This document shows, piece by piece, positions 1 through 7,993 of a DNA stretch of 48,069 bases. Origin of the DNA: an uncultured Ruminococcus sp. GTDB taxonomy: Bacteria > Bacillota > Clostridia > Oscillospirales > Ruminococcaceae. The translations under genes and the position numbers were made by a program. The DNA is taken from assembly GCA_902781565.1 (NCBI GenBank), contig CACZJT010000033.1:1-48069 (forward strand), written 5' to 3'. A model generated the notes under the pieces. That model was given only the letters and a program-made list of their open reading frames with translations. It was not told the DNA's origin and did not search any database. The first letter of the stretch is position 1, and every line of letters begins with the position of its first letter.

Positions 1-6
1 CTACAC

Positions 7-145
7 GGGCGAGCAATGCTCGCCCCTACATTGGGCGTGCGTTATAAGAGGTCGGGGCAAGCCCCGACCCTACACCGAATCATGCAGGTCGAACGGCGCA
101 AATGGCGGGAGCTGCACCAACGCAGTTGTGCCGCCCCGCCCTACA
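7..145. repeat. Cluster of short GC-rich palindromes ending in CCCTACA
   Basis: Three hairpin-forming units lie in tandem: GGGCGAGC/GCTCGCCC at 7-25, GGTCGGGGC/GCCCCGACC at 50-69, and a looser GGCGG...CCGCC unit at 104-135. Each is followed at once by CCCTACA or CCTACA. A reverse-oriented relative is at 22753-22776. The stems differ in sequence but keep their pairing, as expected of mobile intergenic palindromes or structured RNA ends. Nothing coding is seen here. Confidence 0.6.
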
Positions 146-161
146 TCGGATTGAGATACCC

Positions 162-205
162 TTACAAATTATGATTTGTAACTCTCTTTCACCTTTTGGC
201 ATAAT
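162..205 (+). promoter_or_regulatory. Probable murA promoter with an 8-4-8 dyad
   Basis: TTGTAA (176-181) and CATAAT (200-205) are 18 bp apart, a plausible but weak sigma-A promoter. A perfect dyad TTACAAAT-N4-ATTTGTAA (162-181) overlaps the -35 element and could be an operator. No known regulator site was recognised. Confidence 0.4.
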
Positions 206-234
206 CTGTAGAAAAGTCTTTGCGAGGTGATATT

Positions 235-1494
235 ATGCAGCTGCTTAAAATAGAGGGCGGGGATCGGCTTTCGGGTGAGCTCGATCTTCAGGGCGCGAAA
301 AATAGCGTCCTGCCGCTCATTTCCGCTTGCGTGCTCACGGGCGGGATAACTCGCCTTACCCGCTGCCCCGAACTTTCCGATGTCTATGCCGCTCTCAGGA
401 TCCTTTCTTCCCTTGGCTGTAAATGCAGACTCTCCGACGGCTGCGCCGAGATCGACGCCCGTACACTCTCTGGCTGCGAGATCGGCGATAAGCTCATGCG
501 GCAAATGCGATCGTCAATTATCTTTATGGGCGCTCTGCTTGGCGCCGTCGGTGAGTGTGTCATGAGCTTCCCCGGGGGCTGCGAACTCGGTCCCCGTCCC
601 ATTGATATGCACATATCCGCACTCCGTCAGCTCGGTGCCGAGATCACCGACGAACACGGCAGGCTCATCTGCCGCTGCCCCAAGGGGCTTCACGGCTGCA
701 CGGTCAATCTGCCTTTCCCGTCCGTGGGAGCTACCGAGAACATAATGCTCGCCGCCGTCTGCGCCGAAGGCGAGACAGTCATTGTCAACGCCGCCCGCGA
801 GCCCGAGATCGCCGAGCTGGGCAGGTTCTTGAACTTCTGCGGAGCGCGTATCAAAGGCGCAGGCTGCCACCGCGTCGTCATCGAGGGAGTTCCCCGCGCG
901 GAGCTGCACGGCTGCGAGTTCGAGGTCATGCCCGACCGCATAGCCGCGGCAACATACCTCTGCGCTGCGGCGGCTTCGGGCGGCGAAGCACATATAAGGG
1001 GTGCGCGGGTCTGCGACCTTGAGGCGGTCACGAACGTCCTGCGGCAGTCGGGCTGTCGGGTCACGGCGAGCGGCAGCGGTATCTACATATGCGCTCCGCC
1101 GCTGCTCAGATGCGTGAACACGGTGCGCACCTGCCCCTACCCGGGCTTCCCCACCGACGCGCAGGCTATCGTCATGGCGGCGTTCGCTAAGTCAAAGGGC
1201 ATGGGGCTGTTCGTTGAGGACATCTTCGAGAACCGCTTCCGACACGTTGACGAGCTGGTGCGAATGGGTGCCGACATCAAGACCGAAGGGCGCGTCGCCG
1301 TTGTCCGCGGAGTTGACCGCCTGACGGGAGCGCAGGTCTCCGCCCCCGACCTTCGTGGCGGTGCGGCGCTCTGTGTTGCAGCCTGCGCCGCCGAGGGCGA
1401 GACTACCGTTTCCAATGTCTGCTACATCGACCGCGGCTACGACTCCATCGAAAAAGCGCTGGGCGCTCTCGGGGCGAAGATACGGCGTGTATGA
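235..1494 (+). CDS. murA: UDP-N-acetylglucosamine 1-carboxyvinyltransferase (MurA)
   Basis: Cytoplasmic enzyme of the first committed step of peptidoglycan synthesis; it transfers enolpyruvate from PEP to UDP-GlcNAc. The protein is 419 residues, the family's usual size. The catalytic Lys lies in GAKN (K22), and the fosfomycin-reactive Cys in PGGCELGPRPIDMH (about C116). The ATG at 235 is preferred because GAGGTGAT stands just upstream; an in-frame TTG at 220 lies before that ribosome-binding site. It is transcribed toward the zinc-ribbon gene and ends in a shared terminator. Clostridia often carry two MurA copies (MurAA and MurAB); which one this is cannot be told here. Confidence 0.95.
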   Translation: MQLLKIEGGDRLSGELDLQGAKNSVLPLISACVLTGGITRLTRCPELSDVYAALRILSSLGCKCRLSDGCAEIDARTLSGCEIGDKLMRQMRSSIIFMGALLGAVGECVMSFPGGCELGPRPIDMHISALRQLGAEITDEHGRLICRCPKGLHGCTVNLPFPSVGATENIMLAAVCAEGETVIVNAAREPEIAELGRFLNFCGARIKGAGCHRVVIEGVPRAELHGCEFEVMPDRIAAATYLCAAAASGGEAHIRGARVCDLEAVTNVLRQSGCRVTASGSGIYICAPPLLRCVNTVRTCPYPGFPTDAQAIVMAAFAKSKGMGLFVEDIFENRFRHVDELVRMGADIKTEGRVAVVRGVDRLTGAQVSAPDLRGGAALCVAACAAEGETTVSNVCYIDRGYDSIEKALGALGAKIRRV

Positions 1495-1526
1495 AAAAAA
1501 GGCTTCCGCGCAAAACGGAAGCCTTT
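1494..1526. terminator. Bidirectional terminator between murA and the zinc-ribbon gene
   Basis: The stem GGCTTCCG (1501-1508) / CGGAAGCC (1516-1523) is flanked by an A-run on the left (1494-1500) and TTT on the right. It serves murA on the plus strand and, with the longer U-tract, the minus-strand gene ending at 1552. Confidence 0.85.
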
Positions 1527-1551
1527 GACTTTCATAATTCTATAGCCGAAA

Positions 1552-1827
1552 TTATCTGTTGCCCTTCATCTTGGCAAAGCACTCGCTGCAATAAACGGGT
1601 CTGCCCTCTGTAGGCTGGAAACGGAGCTTGGCTTCGCCGCCGCAGGCGTCACAAACAGCTGTGTAGATCGGGCCGTCATATTTCTTCTCCTTCAGTGCGG
1701 CGCGGCACGCCTTGCAGCGCTTGGGCTCGTTGGTAAGCCCTTTCTCTGCGTAAAACTCCTGCTCTCCGGCAGTAAAAATAAATTCGTTGCCGCAGTCCTT
1801 ACATACCAAAGTCTTGTCCTCGTACAT
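1552..1827 (-). CDS. Small zinc-ribbon protein
   Basis: A 91-residue protein with two CxxC pairs in an N-terminal ribbon (CKDCG ... CKACR) and two more in the C-terminal half (CDACGG ... CSEC), so it should bind two zinc ions. The N-terminal half resembles the 'probable zinc-ribbon' family common in Clostridia. Function is unknown; nucleic-acid or protein binding is the usual guess. The ATG at 1827 is chosen because AAAGGTGAT precedes it; an upstream in-frame start at 1863 has no such site. It lies 42 bp downstream of the sigma-factor gene on the same strand and may be cotranscribed. Confidence 0.8.
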   Translation of the reverse strand: MYEDKTLVCKDCGNEFIFTAGEQEFYAEKGLTNEPKRCKACRAALKEKKYDGPIYTAVCDACGGEAKLRFQPTEGRPVYCSECFAKMKGNR

Positions 1828-1842
1828 GGTGATCACCTTTCT

Positions 1843-1860
1843 GTTACATCTGTTTGTAAC
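1843..1860. promoter_or_regulatory. Dyad GTTACA-N6-TGTAAC upstream of the zinc-ribbon gene
   Basis: A 6-6-6 inverted repeat lies between the sigma-factor stop and the zinc-ribbon start. It resembles the TTACAAAT dyad before murA, and may be an operator or chance. No -10 and -35 pair is evident next to it. Confidence 0.25.
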
Positions 1861-1869
1861 CAATAAAAA

Positions 1870-2445
1870 TTAGAGCTTTTGTCCGGCTTCAAATTTCTCC
1901 CTCAGCTTGCGTCTTGCCCTTTGCATGGCGTTATCCACAGACTTTTCTGAGATACCCAGCTCTGCCGCGATCTCGCGGTAGCCCAGCCCCGCCAGATACA
2001 GCGACACCGCACCCCTTTCGAGCCCCGTCAGACAGCTTCCGATCGCCGCATAGAGCGCTTCGAGCCTTGCATTCGGAGCTTCCTCCTCTGCGGGTATCGT
2101 TTCGAGCGTTTCCTCGCCCTCAGCTCCGCTTATGGGAGCTATCCTCGCCACCTCGGAGAGCATACGGTTCTTCGCACACTGCACGAAAAATGTCAGCGCC
2201 TTCCCGCGTTCGGGGTCGTAGCGCCCTATCGCCGCCAGTGCAGCCATAAGCCCCTCTTGCAGCAAGTCCTCCGAGAGCGAAGGCTCTATGGAGTGAGCAA
2301 GCGCACGTATCGGCGGCAGCACCCTTGCGATAAGCTCAGCAGCCGCCGCGGAATCGCCCGCAGCCTTCACAGCAAGCTCCTCATCTGACAGCCCGTCAAA
2401 CTGTTTGGGGAAATTTTCACCTACATTATAAGCATAACACATCAT
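1870..2445 (-). CDS. Sigma-70 family RNA polymerase sigma factor (SigH-like)
   Basis: A 191-residue regulator with sigma region 2 (EDLLQEGLMAALAAIGRYDPERG, about residues 59-82, quoted here only as a landmark in parts: EDLLQEG and YDPERG) and a region 4 helix-turn-helix (about 146-180, GYREIAAELGISEKSVDNA). No region 1.1 or 3 is evident. The layout fits SigH/Sig-30-like factors of sporulating Clostridia better than ECF factors, but the exact group is uncertain. The start is weakly supported: the ATG at 2445 lacks a good ribosome-binding site, and GTAGGTGA lies inside the first codons, so translation may begin further in. It sits upstream of the zinc-ribbon gene. Confidence 0.8.
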   Translation of the reverse strand: MMCYAYNVGENFPKQFDGLSDEELAVKAAGDSAAAAELIARVLPPIRALAHSIEPSLSEDLLQEGLMAALAAIGRYDPERGKALTFFVQCAKNRMLSEVARIAPISGAEGEETLETIPAEEEAPNARLEALYAAIGSCLTGLERGAVSLYLAGLGYREIAAELGISEKSVDNAMQRARRKLREKFEAGQKL

Positions 2446-2547
2446 AACAAAAAAGTCAAGTCACATTCAAAATAAATTAAATATCTTCTAATTTTCGTAA
2501 CACTTTACAAATTCTGCCTGTTATTTTTGTACACAAAATGCAAACAG

Positions 2548-2580
2548 GAAAAGCGACCGATCGAATACCGATCGCTTTTC
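2548..2580 (-). terminator. Terminator of the divIVA-like/fumarase operon
   Basis: GAAAAGCGA (2548-2556) and TCGCTTTTC (2572-2580) form the base of a hairpin whose loop side holds CGATCG-type pairs. It follows the minus-strand fumarase gene and has a T-rich 3' side on that strand. Confidence 0.65.
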
Positions 2581-2605
2581 CCGCAAAAATCGGATATCTT
2601 ATGGC

Positions 2606-3169
2606 TTATTGAGCGTATTCCGCCCTGCCCGTCTTGAAGAGGTTCCCGCCGTTACAGTCTATGGCAGTCACCACGGGAAAATCCTCGATGTACAGCCGCT
2701 TTACCGACTCGCAGCCCAGATCCTCAAACGCTATGACCTCGCAGGACTTTATCCTGCTTGCCGCCAGCGCTCCGCAGCCGCCCACCGCGCAGAAATACAC
2801 CGCGCCGTTGCGCACTATCGCCTCGCAGACAGCTTCGTTACGCTCGCCCTTGCCTATCATCGCCGCAAGTCCGAGATCGAGGAACCTCGGGGCGAACCTG
2901 TCCATGCGCCCGCTGGTGGTGGGTCCGCAGGAGCCTATGGGCTTGCCCTCGGGTGCGGGCGTGGGACCCGCATAGTATATCACCGCGCCGCGAAGCTCAT
3001 AGGGCAGCTCTTTGCCCTCGTCGAGAAGCGCATTTATACGTTTGTGAGCCGCGTCGCGGGATGTATAGACCGTCCCCGTCAGCAGCACTTTGTCCCCCGC
3101 TTTGAGCGTGGGCGCAAGCTCTCTGAGCTCCTCGGTGCGTATCCTTTTCACAGCGTTATCCGCGCTCAT
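2606..3169 (-). CDS. Class I fumarate hydratase, beta subunit
   Basis: A 187-residue protein matching the C-terminal (beta) half of iron-sulfur fumarases and tartrate dehydratases; typical segments are LLTGTVYTSRDAAHKR, GPTTSGRMD and MIGKGERN. With an alpha subunit carrying the 4Fe-4S cluster it would hydrate fumarate to malate in the cytoplasm. No alpha-subunit gene lies in this window, whereas the two are usually adjacent. The ATG overlaps the TGA of the upstream divIVA-like gene (ATGA), so the two are translationally coupled. Substrate choice between fumarate and L-tartrate cannot be settled from this subunit. Confidence 0.85.
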   Translation of the reverse strand: MSADNAVKRIRTEELRELAPTLKAGDKVLLTGTVYTSRDAAHKRINALLDEGKELPYELRGAVIYYAGPTPAPEGKPIGSCGPTTSGRMDRFAPRFLDLGLAAMIGKGERNEAVCEAIVRNGAVYFCAVGGCGALAASRIKSCEVIAFEDLGCESVKRLYIEDFPVVTAIDCNGGNLFKTGRAEYAQ

Positions 3170-4242
3170 GCTTCACCCTCAACGAGATCAAGACCCTCGT
3201 CAACGAGGTCTCTCGCGCGGCTCGCCATTCTCATGCTCTCGCCGCTGAGGTCGTTGATCTGTGCAAGCAGGTTGGAAACGGTATCATTGAGGGCATCGAA
3301 CTGTTCTTTCAGCTCATCTCTCAGCTCATCGGAGCGCAATCTGATGACAGCAGCCTGATTCTGTGCGTCCTCTATAGTCTTGGCAGCGGTAGCCTCTGCC
3401 TCGGTAGTGGTCTTGTAAGCCTCGGAAGTAGCGTCCTCGGTGATCTGAACAGCTCTCTCCTCCGCAGTCCTTACGGTCTGCTCTGCCTTCTCCTCAGCGT
3501 CTGCAACTGTCTGCTCTGCCTGTGCATTTGCATCGTTCACCATAGCGGCAGCCTTAGCTTCGGCTTCGGCAACGGCGTTCTGAGCCTGCTCGTTAGCCTT
3601 GGCAACGATCATATTTGCGGAATTCTGTGCCTGAACGAATATCTCGGTCATATCGAAAGCGGGAGCCGAAACAGCGGGAGCCGCCGCGGGAGCGTTCTTC
3701 GCTTCCTCGAGCTTTCTCTCCAGATCGCCCACCTCGTTCTCCTTCTCGGTGAGAGCCTGTTCGGTCTCGGTGAGGGCGTTCTCGGTCTCTTCGAGATCCT
3801 TGTTAGCCTGATTAAGATCCTCGCGCACTCTTTCGAGCTGTTCTTCGAGGTGCTGTATCTCGTCGTCCCTCTCGGCTATCTGCTGATCCTTATCGGACAT
3901 CTGCTGTTCGAGGTCTGCGAGCTGTAGATTGGAGTTATCTCCCGAAGCCATGAGCCCCGCCATTTTGTTCTTGGCGTCCTCGAGCTTCTGTTCTCTGTCG
4001 GCGAGCTGACCTTCGAGCTCCGCGACCTTATTCTGAAGCTCTTCCATAGCCCTCTCGTCTTCCTCGGAGGAACCGCCGCCCGCCTTTGCGAGTTTATACT
4101 CAAGGCGCTCGTTATCTTCCTCGAGCTGCTTTACCTTAGCTTCGAGCGAATCCACCTTAGACTCAAAGTCCTCGATAGTCGCCATAACGTCCTGTTTATC
4201 GTAACCGCCCATTCTGACAGTTCTGAGCTTACTGAGATCCAT
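3166..4242 (-). CDS. DivIVA-like coiled-coil protein
   Basis: A 358-residue protein. The N-terminus has the DivIVA-type signature RTVRMGGYDKQDV (about 8-20), which in DivIVA/GpsB proteins is the membrane- and partner-binding head. Long coiled coils rich in Glu, Gln and Lys follow (about 25-180), then an Ala/Pro linker (183-195) and a second Ala/Glu/Gln-rich coiled coil (200-340). This is far longer than GpsB. It probably marks poles or septa or scaffolds cell wall machinery. AGGGGGAA lies before the ATG, and a strong promoter is 35 bp upstream. Its position next to ftsZ supports a role in division, although it overlaps a fumarase gene downstream. Confidence 0.8.
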   Translation of the reverse strand: MDLSKLRTVRMGGYDKQDVMATIEDFESKVDSLEAKVKQLEEDNERLEYKLAKAGGGSSEEDERAMEELQNKVAELEGQLADREQKLEDAKNKMAGLMASGDNSNLQLADLEQQMSDKDQQIAERDDEIQHLEEQLERVREDLNQANKDLEETENALTETEQALTEKENEVGDLERKLEEAKNAPAAAPAVSAPAFDMTEIFVQAQNSANMIVAKANEQAQNAVAEAEAKAAAMVNDANAQAEQTVADAEEKAEQTVRTAEERAVQITEDATSEAYKTTTEAEATAAKTIEDAQNQAAVIRLRSDELRDELKEQFDALNDTVSNLLAQINDLSGESMRMASRARDLVDEGLDLVEGEA

Positions 4243-4276
4243 ACATGATTCCCCCTAAAATAATATTTACGTTTTA

Positions 4277-4305
4277 ATTATACTATACTTTTCTGAAATT
4301 TTCAA
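4277..4305 (-). promoter_or_regulatory. Promoter of the divIVA-like gene
   Basis: On the minus strand TTGAAA (4305-4300) and TATAAT (4282-4277) are 17 bp apart, a near-consensus sigma-A promoter just before the divIVA-like gene. Confidence 0.8.
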
Positions 4306-4442
4306 CAGAATTCTAAAATTTCGTAAAACTTCATCACTTTAAACAAAAATAAATCATTTACTTTGTTCACATTAACGATTTATTTTCCGCACATTCAATA
4401 AAAAGCGAACTTCTATCAGCCCGATTTAGTACATTTTTCCGT

Positions 4443-4471
4443 AAAAAAGCCGTCCGCTTTCACGGACGGCT
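4443..4471 (-). terminator. ftsZ terminator
   Basis: The stem AGCCGTCCG (4448-4456) / CGGACGGCT (4463-4471) is followed on the minus strand by a run of T (complement of 4443-4448). It closes the ftsZ transcript. Confidence 0.9.
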
Positions 4472-4496
4472 GAGTAATATCAAATTTCGCCCACGC

Positions 4497-5669
4497 TTAC
4501 TTCGACTTAAAGATATTGAAAATATCGTCGTAGTAGGTAGGATTATCGGCAGCCTTCACGCCTGCGCGGTGGTTGGCTTCCGCCTGATCCTTAGCCGACT
4601 TCTCGGCAGCGGAGGGCGTACCCTGGGGCATATTGACCTGCTGCTGACCGAATACGGGTCTTGCAGCGGTCTGAGCCTGCTGTGCTGCTGCGGCTTCCTC
4701 TCTGATCGCAGCGCTTCCGTCGAAGTCCGCAGCGATGACCGTCACCTTGACCTCGTCGTTCATGTTGCTGTCGTAGCCGTTGCCGAAAATGATCTCCGCG
4801 TCCTCGTCAACAGCCTCGGTTATGGCGTTGGTCAGCTCGTCGATCTCGTCAACTACTATATCCTCGCTCATGGTGATGTTTACGAGCAGTCTCTTAGCAC
4901 CTGCGATGGAGGTATCGAGCAGGTCGCTCTTGATGACCTGTGCAACGACCTCGGGCACCTTGTCCTTGCCCTGACCTCTGCCGATAGCCATGTGAGCAAA
5001 GCCCGCGTTCTTTATTATAGTGGTAATATCCGCGAAGTCAACGTTTATCTCGTCATGACGGGTGATTATCTCGGCTATGGAGATAACATCGGTCTTTAAC
5101 ACTTCGTCCGAGAGAGCATAGCTCTGCTTCATGGTGAGCTTCTGACCCGTCGCAAGAAGGTTCTGGTTCGGGATAACGATGAGCGCATCAACGTTGTCGA
5201 GCAGGGCGTTTATACCCTTCTCAGCCTTTTCGAGCTTCTTTGTGCCCTCGAACCTGAAAGGCTTGCTGACTACTGCGATGGTGAGCTTTTCCATGTCGTG
5301 AGCGATCTTCGCCACAACGGGAGCCGCGCCCGTACCCGTACCGCCGCCCATGCCTGCGGTAATGAATACCATGTCCGCGTCTTTAAGAGCCTCGGTGATC
5401 TCGTCCTGGCTCTCGATAGCGGAAGCCTCGCCTACCTCGGGCTTTGCACCCGCGCCGAGACCGTGAGTGAGCTTCGCTCCGATCTGTATCTTCTCGGTCG
5501 CCTTGGAATTTTTAAGCGCCTGTATATCGGTATTGATAGCTATGTAATCAACATTTCCGATGATACCCTGATCCGCGATGCTGTTTAGCGCGTTTCCGCC
5601 GCCGCCGCCTACACCGATGACCTTGATCTTGGCACCCTCTACGGGAGCCTCAACATACTCGTAAGCCAT
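4497..5669 (-). CDS. ftsZ: Cell division protein FtsZ
   Basis: Tubulin-like GTPase that polymerises into the division ring. The 390-residue protein has the glycine-rich N-terminus (GVGGGGGNA, about 19-27), the tubulin signature GGGTGTG (108-114), and an N-[ST]-D segment near [10 protein letters not shown]. An Ala/Gln-rich linker (about 325-375) leads to the C-terminal tail [10 protein letters not shown], which differs from the usual Ile-Pro-x-Phe-Leu type peptide for FtsA/SepF binding. GAGGAGG lies before the ATG. It is the last gene of the dcw cluster but has its own promoter 100 bp upstream. Confidence 0.97.
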   Translation of the reverse strand: MAYEYVEAPVEGAKIKVIGVGGGGGNALNSIADQGIIGNVDYIAINTDIQALKNSKATEKIQIGAKLTHGLGAGAKPEVGEASAIESQDEITEALKDADMVFITAGMGGGTGTGAAPVVAKIAHDMEKLTIAVVSKPFRFEGTKKLEKAEKGINALLDNVDALIVIPNQNLLATGQKLTMKQSYALSDEVLKTDVISIAEIITRHDEINVDFADITTIIKNAGFAHMAIGRGQGKDKVPEVVAQVIKSDLLDTSIAGAKRLLVNITMSEDIVVDEIDELTNAITEAVDEDAEIIFGNGYDSNMNDEVKVTVIAADFDGSAAIREEAAAAQQAQTAARPVFGQQQVNMPQGTPSAAEKSAKDQAEANHRAGVKAADNPTYYDDIFNIFKSK

Positions 5670-5771
5670 GTTTCTACATCCTCCTCAAAATTTACCGCTT
5701 TATCGGAACATCGGTTATGATCTTTTTACGTCCGATTGTCCAAAAAAAGACACAATAATAGATATACTATA

Positions 5772-5800
5772 ATAATATCACAAAATTCGCGGATTGTAAA
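5772..5800 (-). promoter_or_regulatory. ftsZ promoter
   Basis: On the minus strand TTTACA (5800-5795) and TATTAT (5777-5772) are 17 bp apart. A CAGCACAA/TTGTGCTG hairpin (5835-5862) lies between the ftsQ stop and this promoter and may end the upstream transcript, but it lacks a clear U-tract. Confidence 0.65.
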
Positions 5801-5878
5801 GTCTCAAAAAGACCCTCTATCAAATTTTAGCTGACAGCACAACCATCAAGCATTTTGTGCTGCACATTTTATGCACTT

Positions 5879-7051
5879 TTACCACGTTTGCTCATACCCG
5901 TAACCGTAATCATAGCCATAGTTCTGGTCGTAGCCGTAGTCATACCCGTAGCCCTGATCGTTACCGTAGTCATAATAGCCCGTTCCGTCGTCGTAGCCGC
6001 TGTAGCCCGTACCGTCGTCATAGTAGCCGTCCGCAGCCTGCTGTTCCGAGCCGTCGTGATAGACGCCGTTCTCGTCATAGTAGCCCGCAGCGGGAGCCTG
6101 ACTGTCCGAAGTCTGCCCGTCCGTCGTGCTCCTGCCGCTTATCGCAAGGGGAACATCGTTCTTCTTGGGAATGACCGAAACGCTGTGGTCTATGGTGTTA
6201 TATCGGAGCGTACCCTCGAAGCCCTCGGGCAGCTCCTTGTCTATGACCGCCTTGATCGTGGTCAGCTTTATGTCCAGATCGACAGAGCTTCCGAGTTCCA
6301 GCTGCATACGTCCGTCATAGGTCATCTTGATGTCGATACGGTTTTTCAGGTCTATCTTCGCTACCTTGTCCATTTGCAGCTTATCGAGCTTTTCCAGCAG
6401 CTCCGTAAGTATAGCCGTTTTCTGATCGTCGTCGGAAGCCACGGGCATCCCCGCCTTTATATCGGGTTTTTCGGGAGCGCCTATGGGGTCGATCTCCTCG
6501 GCTTCAAGGCGCTTCTCCTTCTGTTCGGGGGTCTCGTAGCCCGCAAGCTCGAAGCCCGTCACGAGGGGCAGCTTCTTGTTGCGCTCGCTCTCGCCTATCT
6601 CCAGCAGCCTGCCCGATCGCGACATGGTACAGTAGCCGCCGTCGTATTCTATCTGCACCGATGGCACCGCCTCGGTGATGTTGATTATCAGTCCGTCGGG
6701 GTAATCTTTAAGCACCGAAACATCGTCGATGTAAACAAGGTTCTCGGTAAGCCGCCGCTCGATGAACTCGGTGTTGAGCCTGACAAGGTTCTGACCGGGC
6801 ACGAGACCGCCTATCTGCTGTATCTGCTCGGGAGTGTAAAGGGTCACACCGTTGACGGTGAGCCCCGTCGGGGAAAGATTGAACAGCACGTTAAGGCTCA
6901 GAAGCGAGCCCAGCGCCGCCGTCACCGCCGCCGCGATGGTGGTATAGAGATTCACTGTATTTCTCCGCCTGCTGTGGCGGACTGCCGCCCCCGAGTATGA
7001 AGCTCTGCTCACTCCCGAAGTCCCTGCGGCTCTGTTGTACCTCTCTGCCAT
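5879..7051 (-). CDS. ftsQ: Cell division protein FtsQ/DivIB with Tyr-rich C-terminal tail
   Basis: A 390-residue bitopic divisome protein. A basic cytoplasmic N-terminus (HSRRR) is followed by one membrane segment (about 36-60), a POTRA domain (about 63-135; LTVNGVTLYTPEQI, then LVYIDDVSVLKDYPDGLIINI) and a beta domain to about residue 300. The last 70 residues are a low-complexity tail with 19 Tyr among Gly and Asp (GYGYDYGYDQNYGYDYGYGY region), which should lie outside the cell. Such a tail is not usual for DivIB. The ATG at 7051 fits AGGAGAG best; an in-frame GTG lies 6 bp upstream. The neighbours murG and ftsZ confirm the role. Confidence 0.9.
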   Translation of the reverse strand: MAERYNRAAGTSGVSRASYSGAAVRHSRRRNTVNLYTTIAAAVTAALGSLLSLNVLFNLSPTGLTVNGVTLYTPEQIQQIGGLVPGQNLVRLNTEFIERRLTENLVYIDDVSVLKDYPDGLIINITEAVPSVQIEYDGGYCTMSRSGRLLEIGESERNKKLPLVTGFELAGYETPEQKEKRLEAEEIDPIGAPEKPDIKAGMPVASDDDQKTAILTELLEKLDKLQMDKVAKIDLKNRIDIKMTYDGRMQLELGSSVDLDIKLTTIKAVIDKELPEGFEGTLRYNTIDHSVSVIPKKNDVPLAISGRSTTDGQTSDSQAPAAGYYDENGVYHDGSEQQAADGYYDDGTGYSGYDDGTGYYDYGNDQGYGYDYGYDQNYGYDYGYGYEQTW

Positions 7052-7089
7052 TTTCACTCTCTCCTAAACTTTTGCCCCTCTCGGCGCCC

Positions 7090-7947
7090 CTACTTCACAT
7101 CGGGGTCGAAGGTGAGGTAATCCGAAACGCTCATGACCGCGGGAACGCAGGGCAGCACCCCGAACTTCTTCATGCCCTTGGTTGTCAGCATGAGCGAGGT
7201 TATCGCGCGGTCGAATTCGCCGTCGCTCAGCCCCGACTTGTTTATCAGTATATTTACGTGTACGGTCTTTTTCGTCATGGAAGGTATATGCTTCGCATCG
7301 TTGTCGGCGTAGGCGTAAACGATGTTGTCCTTGAAATCGCCCCCGAATGAGACCGCATAGTCCTTGATATCCACGGGAAGCGGCAGGTAATTGTTCACAT
7401 CGAAGGCAACTGTGCATATGCGGTAGCTCTCCGACTGGTCGCTCGAAAGGGCGTCAAGATTGTAAACGTATCCCTTGCCGAGTATCTCCGTCTTATACTG
7501 GGACGAGCCCTTGTTCGCAAAAATGTCCTCATAGCGGCAGTCGTTCTCGGTATCGTTCGCCGAAAAGATCGGGGGCGCAAAAAGCACCCAGAGTATCAGT
7601 GCCGCGGCGAGTATCGTGATGATGCGTATGAGTCGCTTTCTTGCGATATAGCTCCCGTGGACGAGTACACCCTGATCGAGGTGTCCCGCAGATTTGCTTT
7701 TTGCGTCGCGGGTACTTTTGGTCTCGAACTGTTCGTAGTCCTTCTCACCGCGGTCGGTAAGGGATTCGTCCTTCGGCTTGACCTCGAAGTCGCCGCCCTT
7801 GGGCGATACGGGCATAAACTCGCGGCGTACCCTCCCGTCGTCCATATTCGGGTGCAGGTCGCGGCTGCTGAGCTTCTCCGACTGTTCCTTATCGAGATTT
7901 TTCAGATCGGGAGTTTTTATGGAATCCATTGATGGTCTTATAGCCAT
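7090..7947 (-). CDS. Single-pass membrane protein of unknown function in the dcw cluster
   Basis: I do not recognise this 285-residue protein. A charged, probably disordered cytoplasmic N-terminus (1-100) is followed by one membrane segment (about 106-128, IRIITILAAALILWVLFAPP) and an extracytoplasmic domain (about 130-285) predicted as mixed beta (TVAFDVNNYLPLPVDIKDYAVSF). The topology matches FtsQ and FtsL, and it lies between murG and ftsQ in the same operon, so a divisome or cell wall accessory role is inferred. CGAGGAA precedes the ATG. Downstream it is 38 bp from ftsQ. It could also be a quality-control or secretion factor carried in the cluster. Confidence 0.7.
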   Translation of the reverse strand: MAIRPSMDSIKTPDLKNLDKEQSEKLSSRDLHPNMDDGRVRREFMPVSPKGGDFEVKPKDESLTDRGEKDYEQFETKSTRDAKSKSAGHLDQGVLVHGSYIARKRLIRIITILAAALILWVLFAPPIFSANDTENDCRYEDIFANKGSSQYKTEILGKGYVYNLDALSSDQSESYRICTVAFDVNNYLPLPVDIKDYAVSFGGDFKDNIVYAYADNDAKHIPSMTKKTVHVNILINKSGLSDGEFDRAITSLMLTTKGMKKFGVLPCVPAVMSVSDYLTFDPDVK

Positions 7948-7993
7948 AGTGTTTATTATTCCTCGTTTTATTATCGTGGGGTCGGGTCTGCCC

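Noticed and set aside
1..145. CRISPR-like array
   Set aside because: The units are three unrelated palindromes at short, uneven distance; repeats are not identical and no cas gene is near.
2454..2459. TTGACT as -35 of a promoter for the sigma-factor gene
   Set aside because: The only matching TATAAT is 23 bp away, and it lies inside the predicted coding start; spacing is too long.
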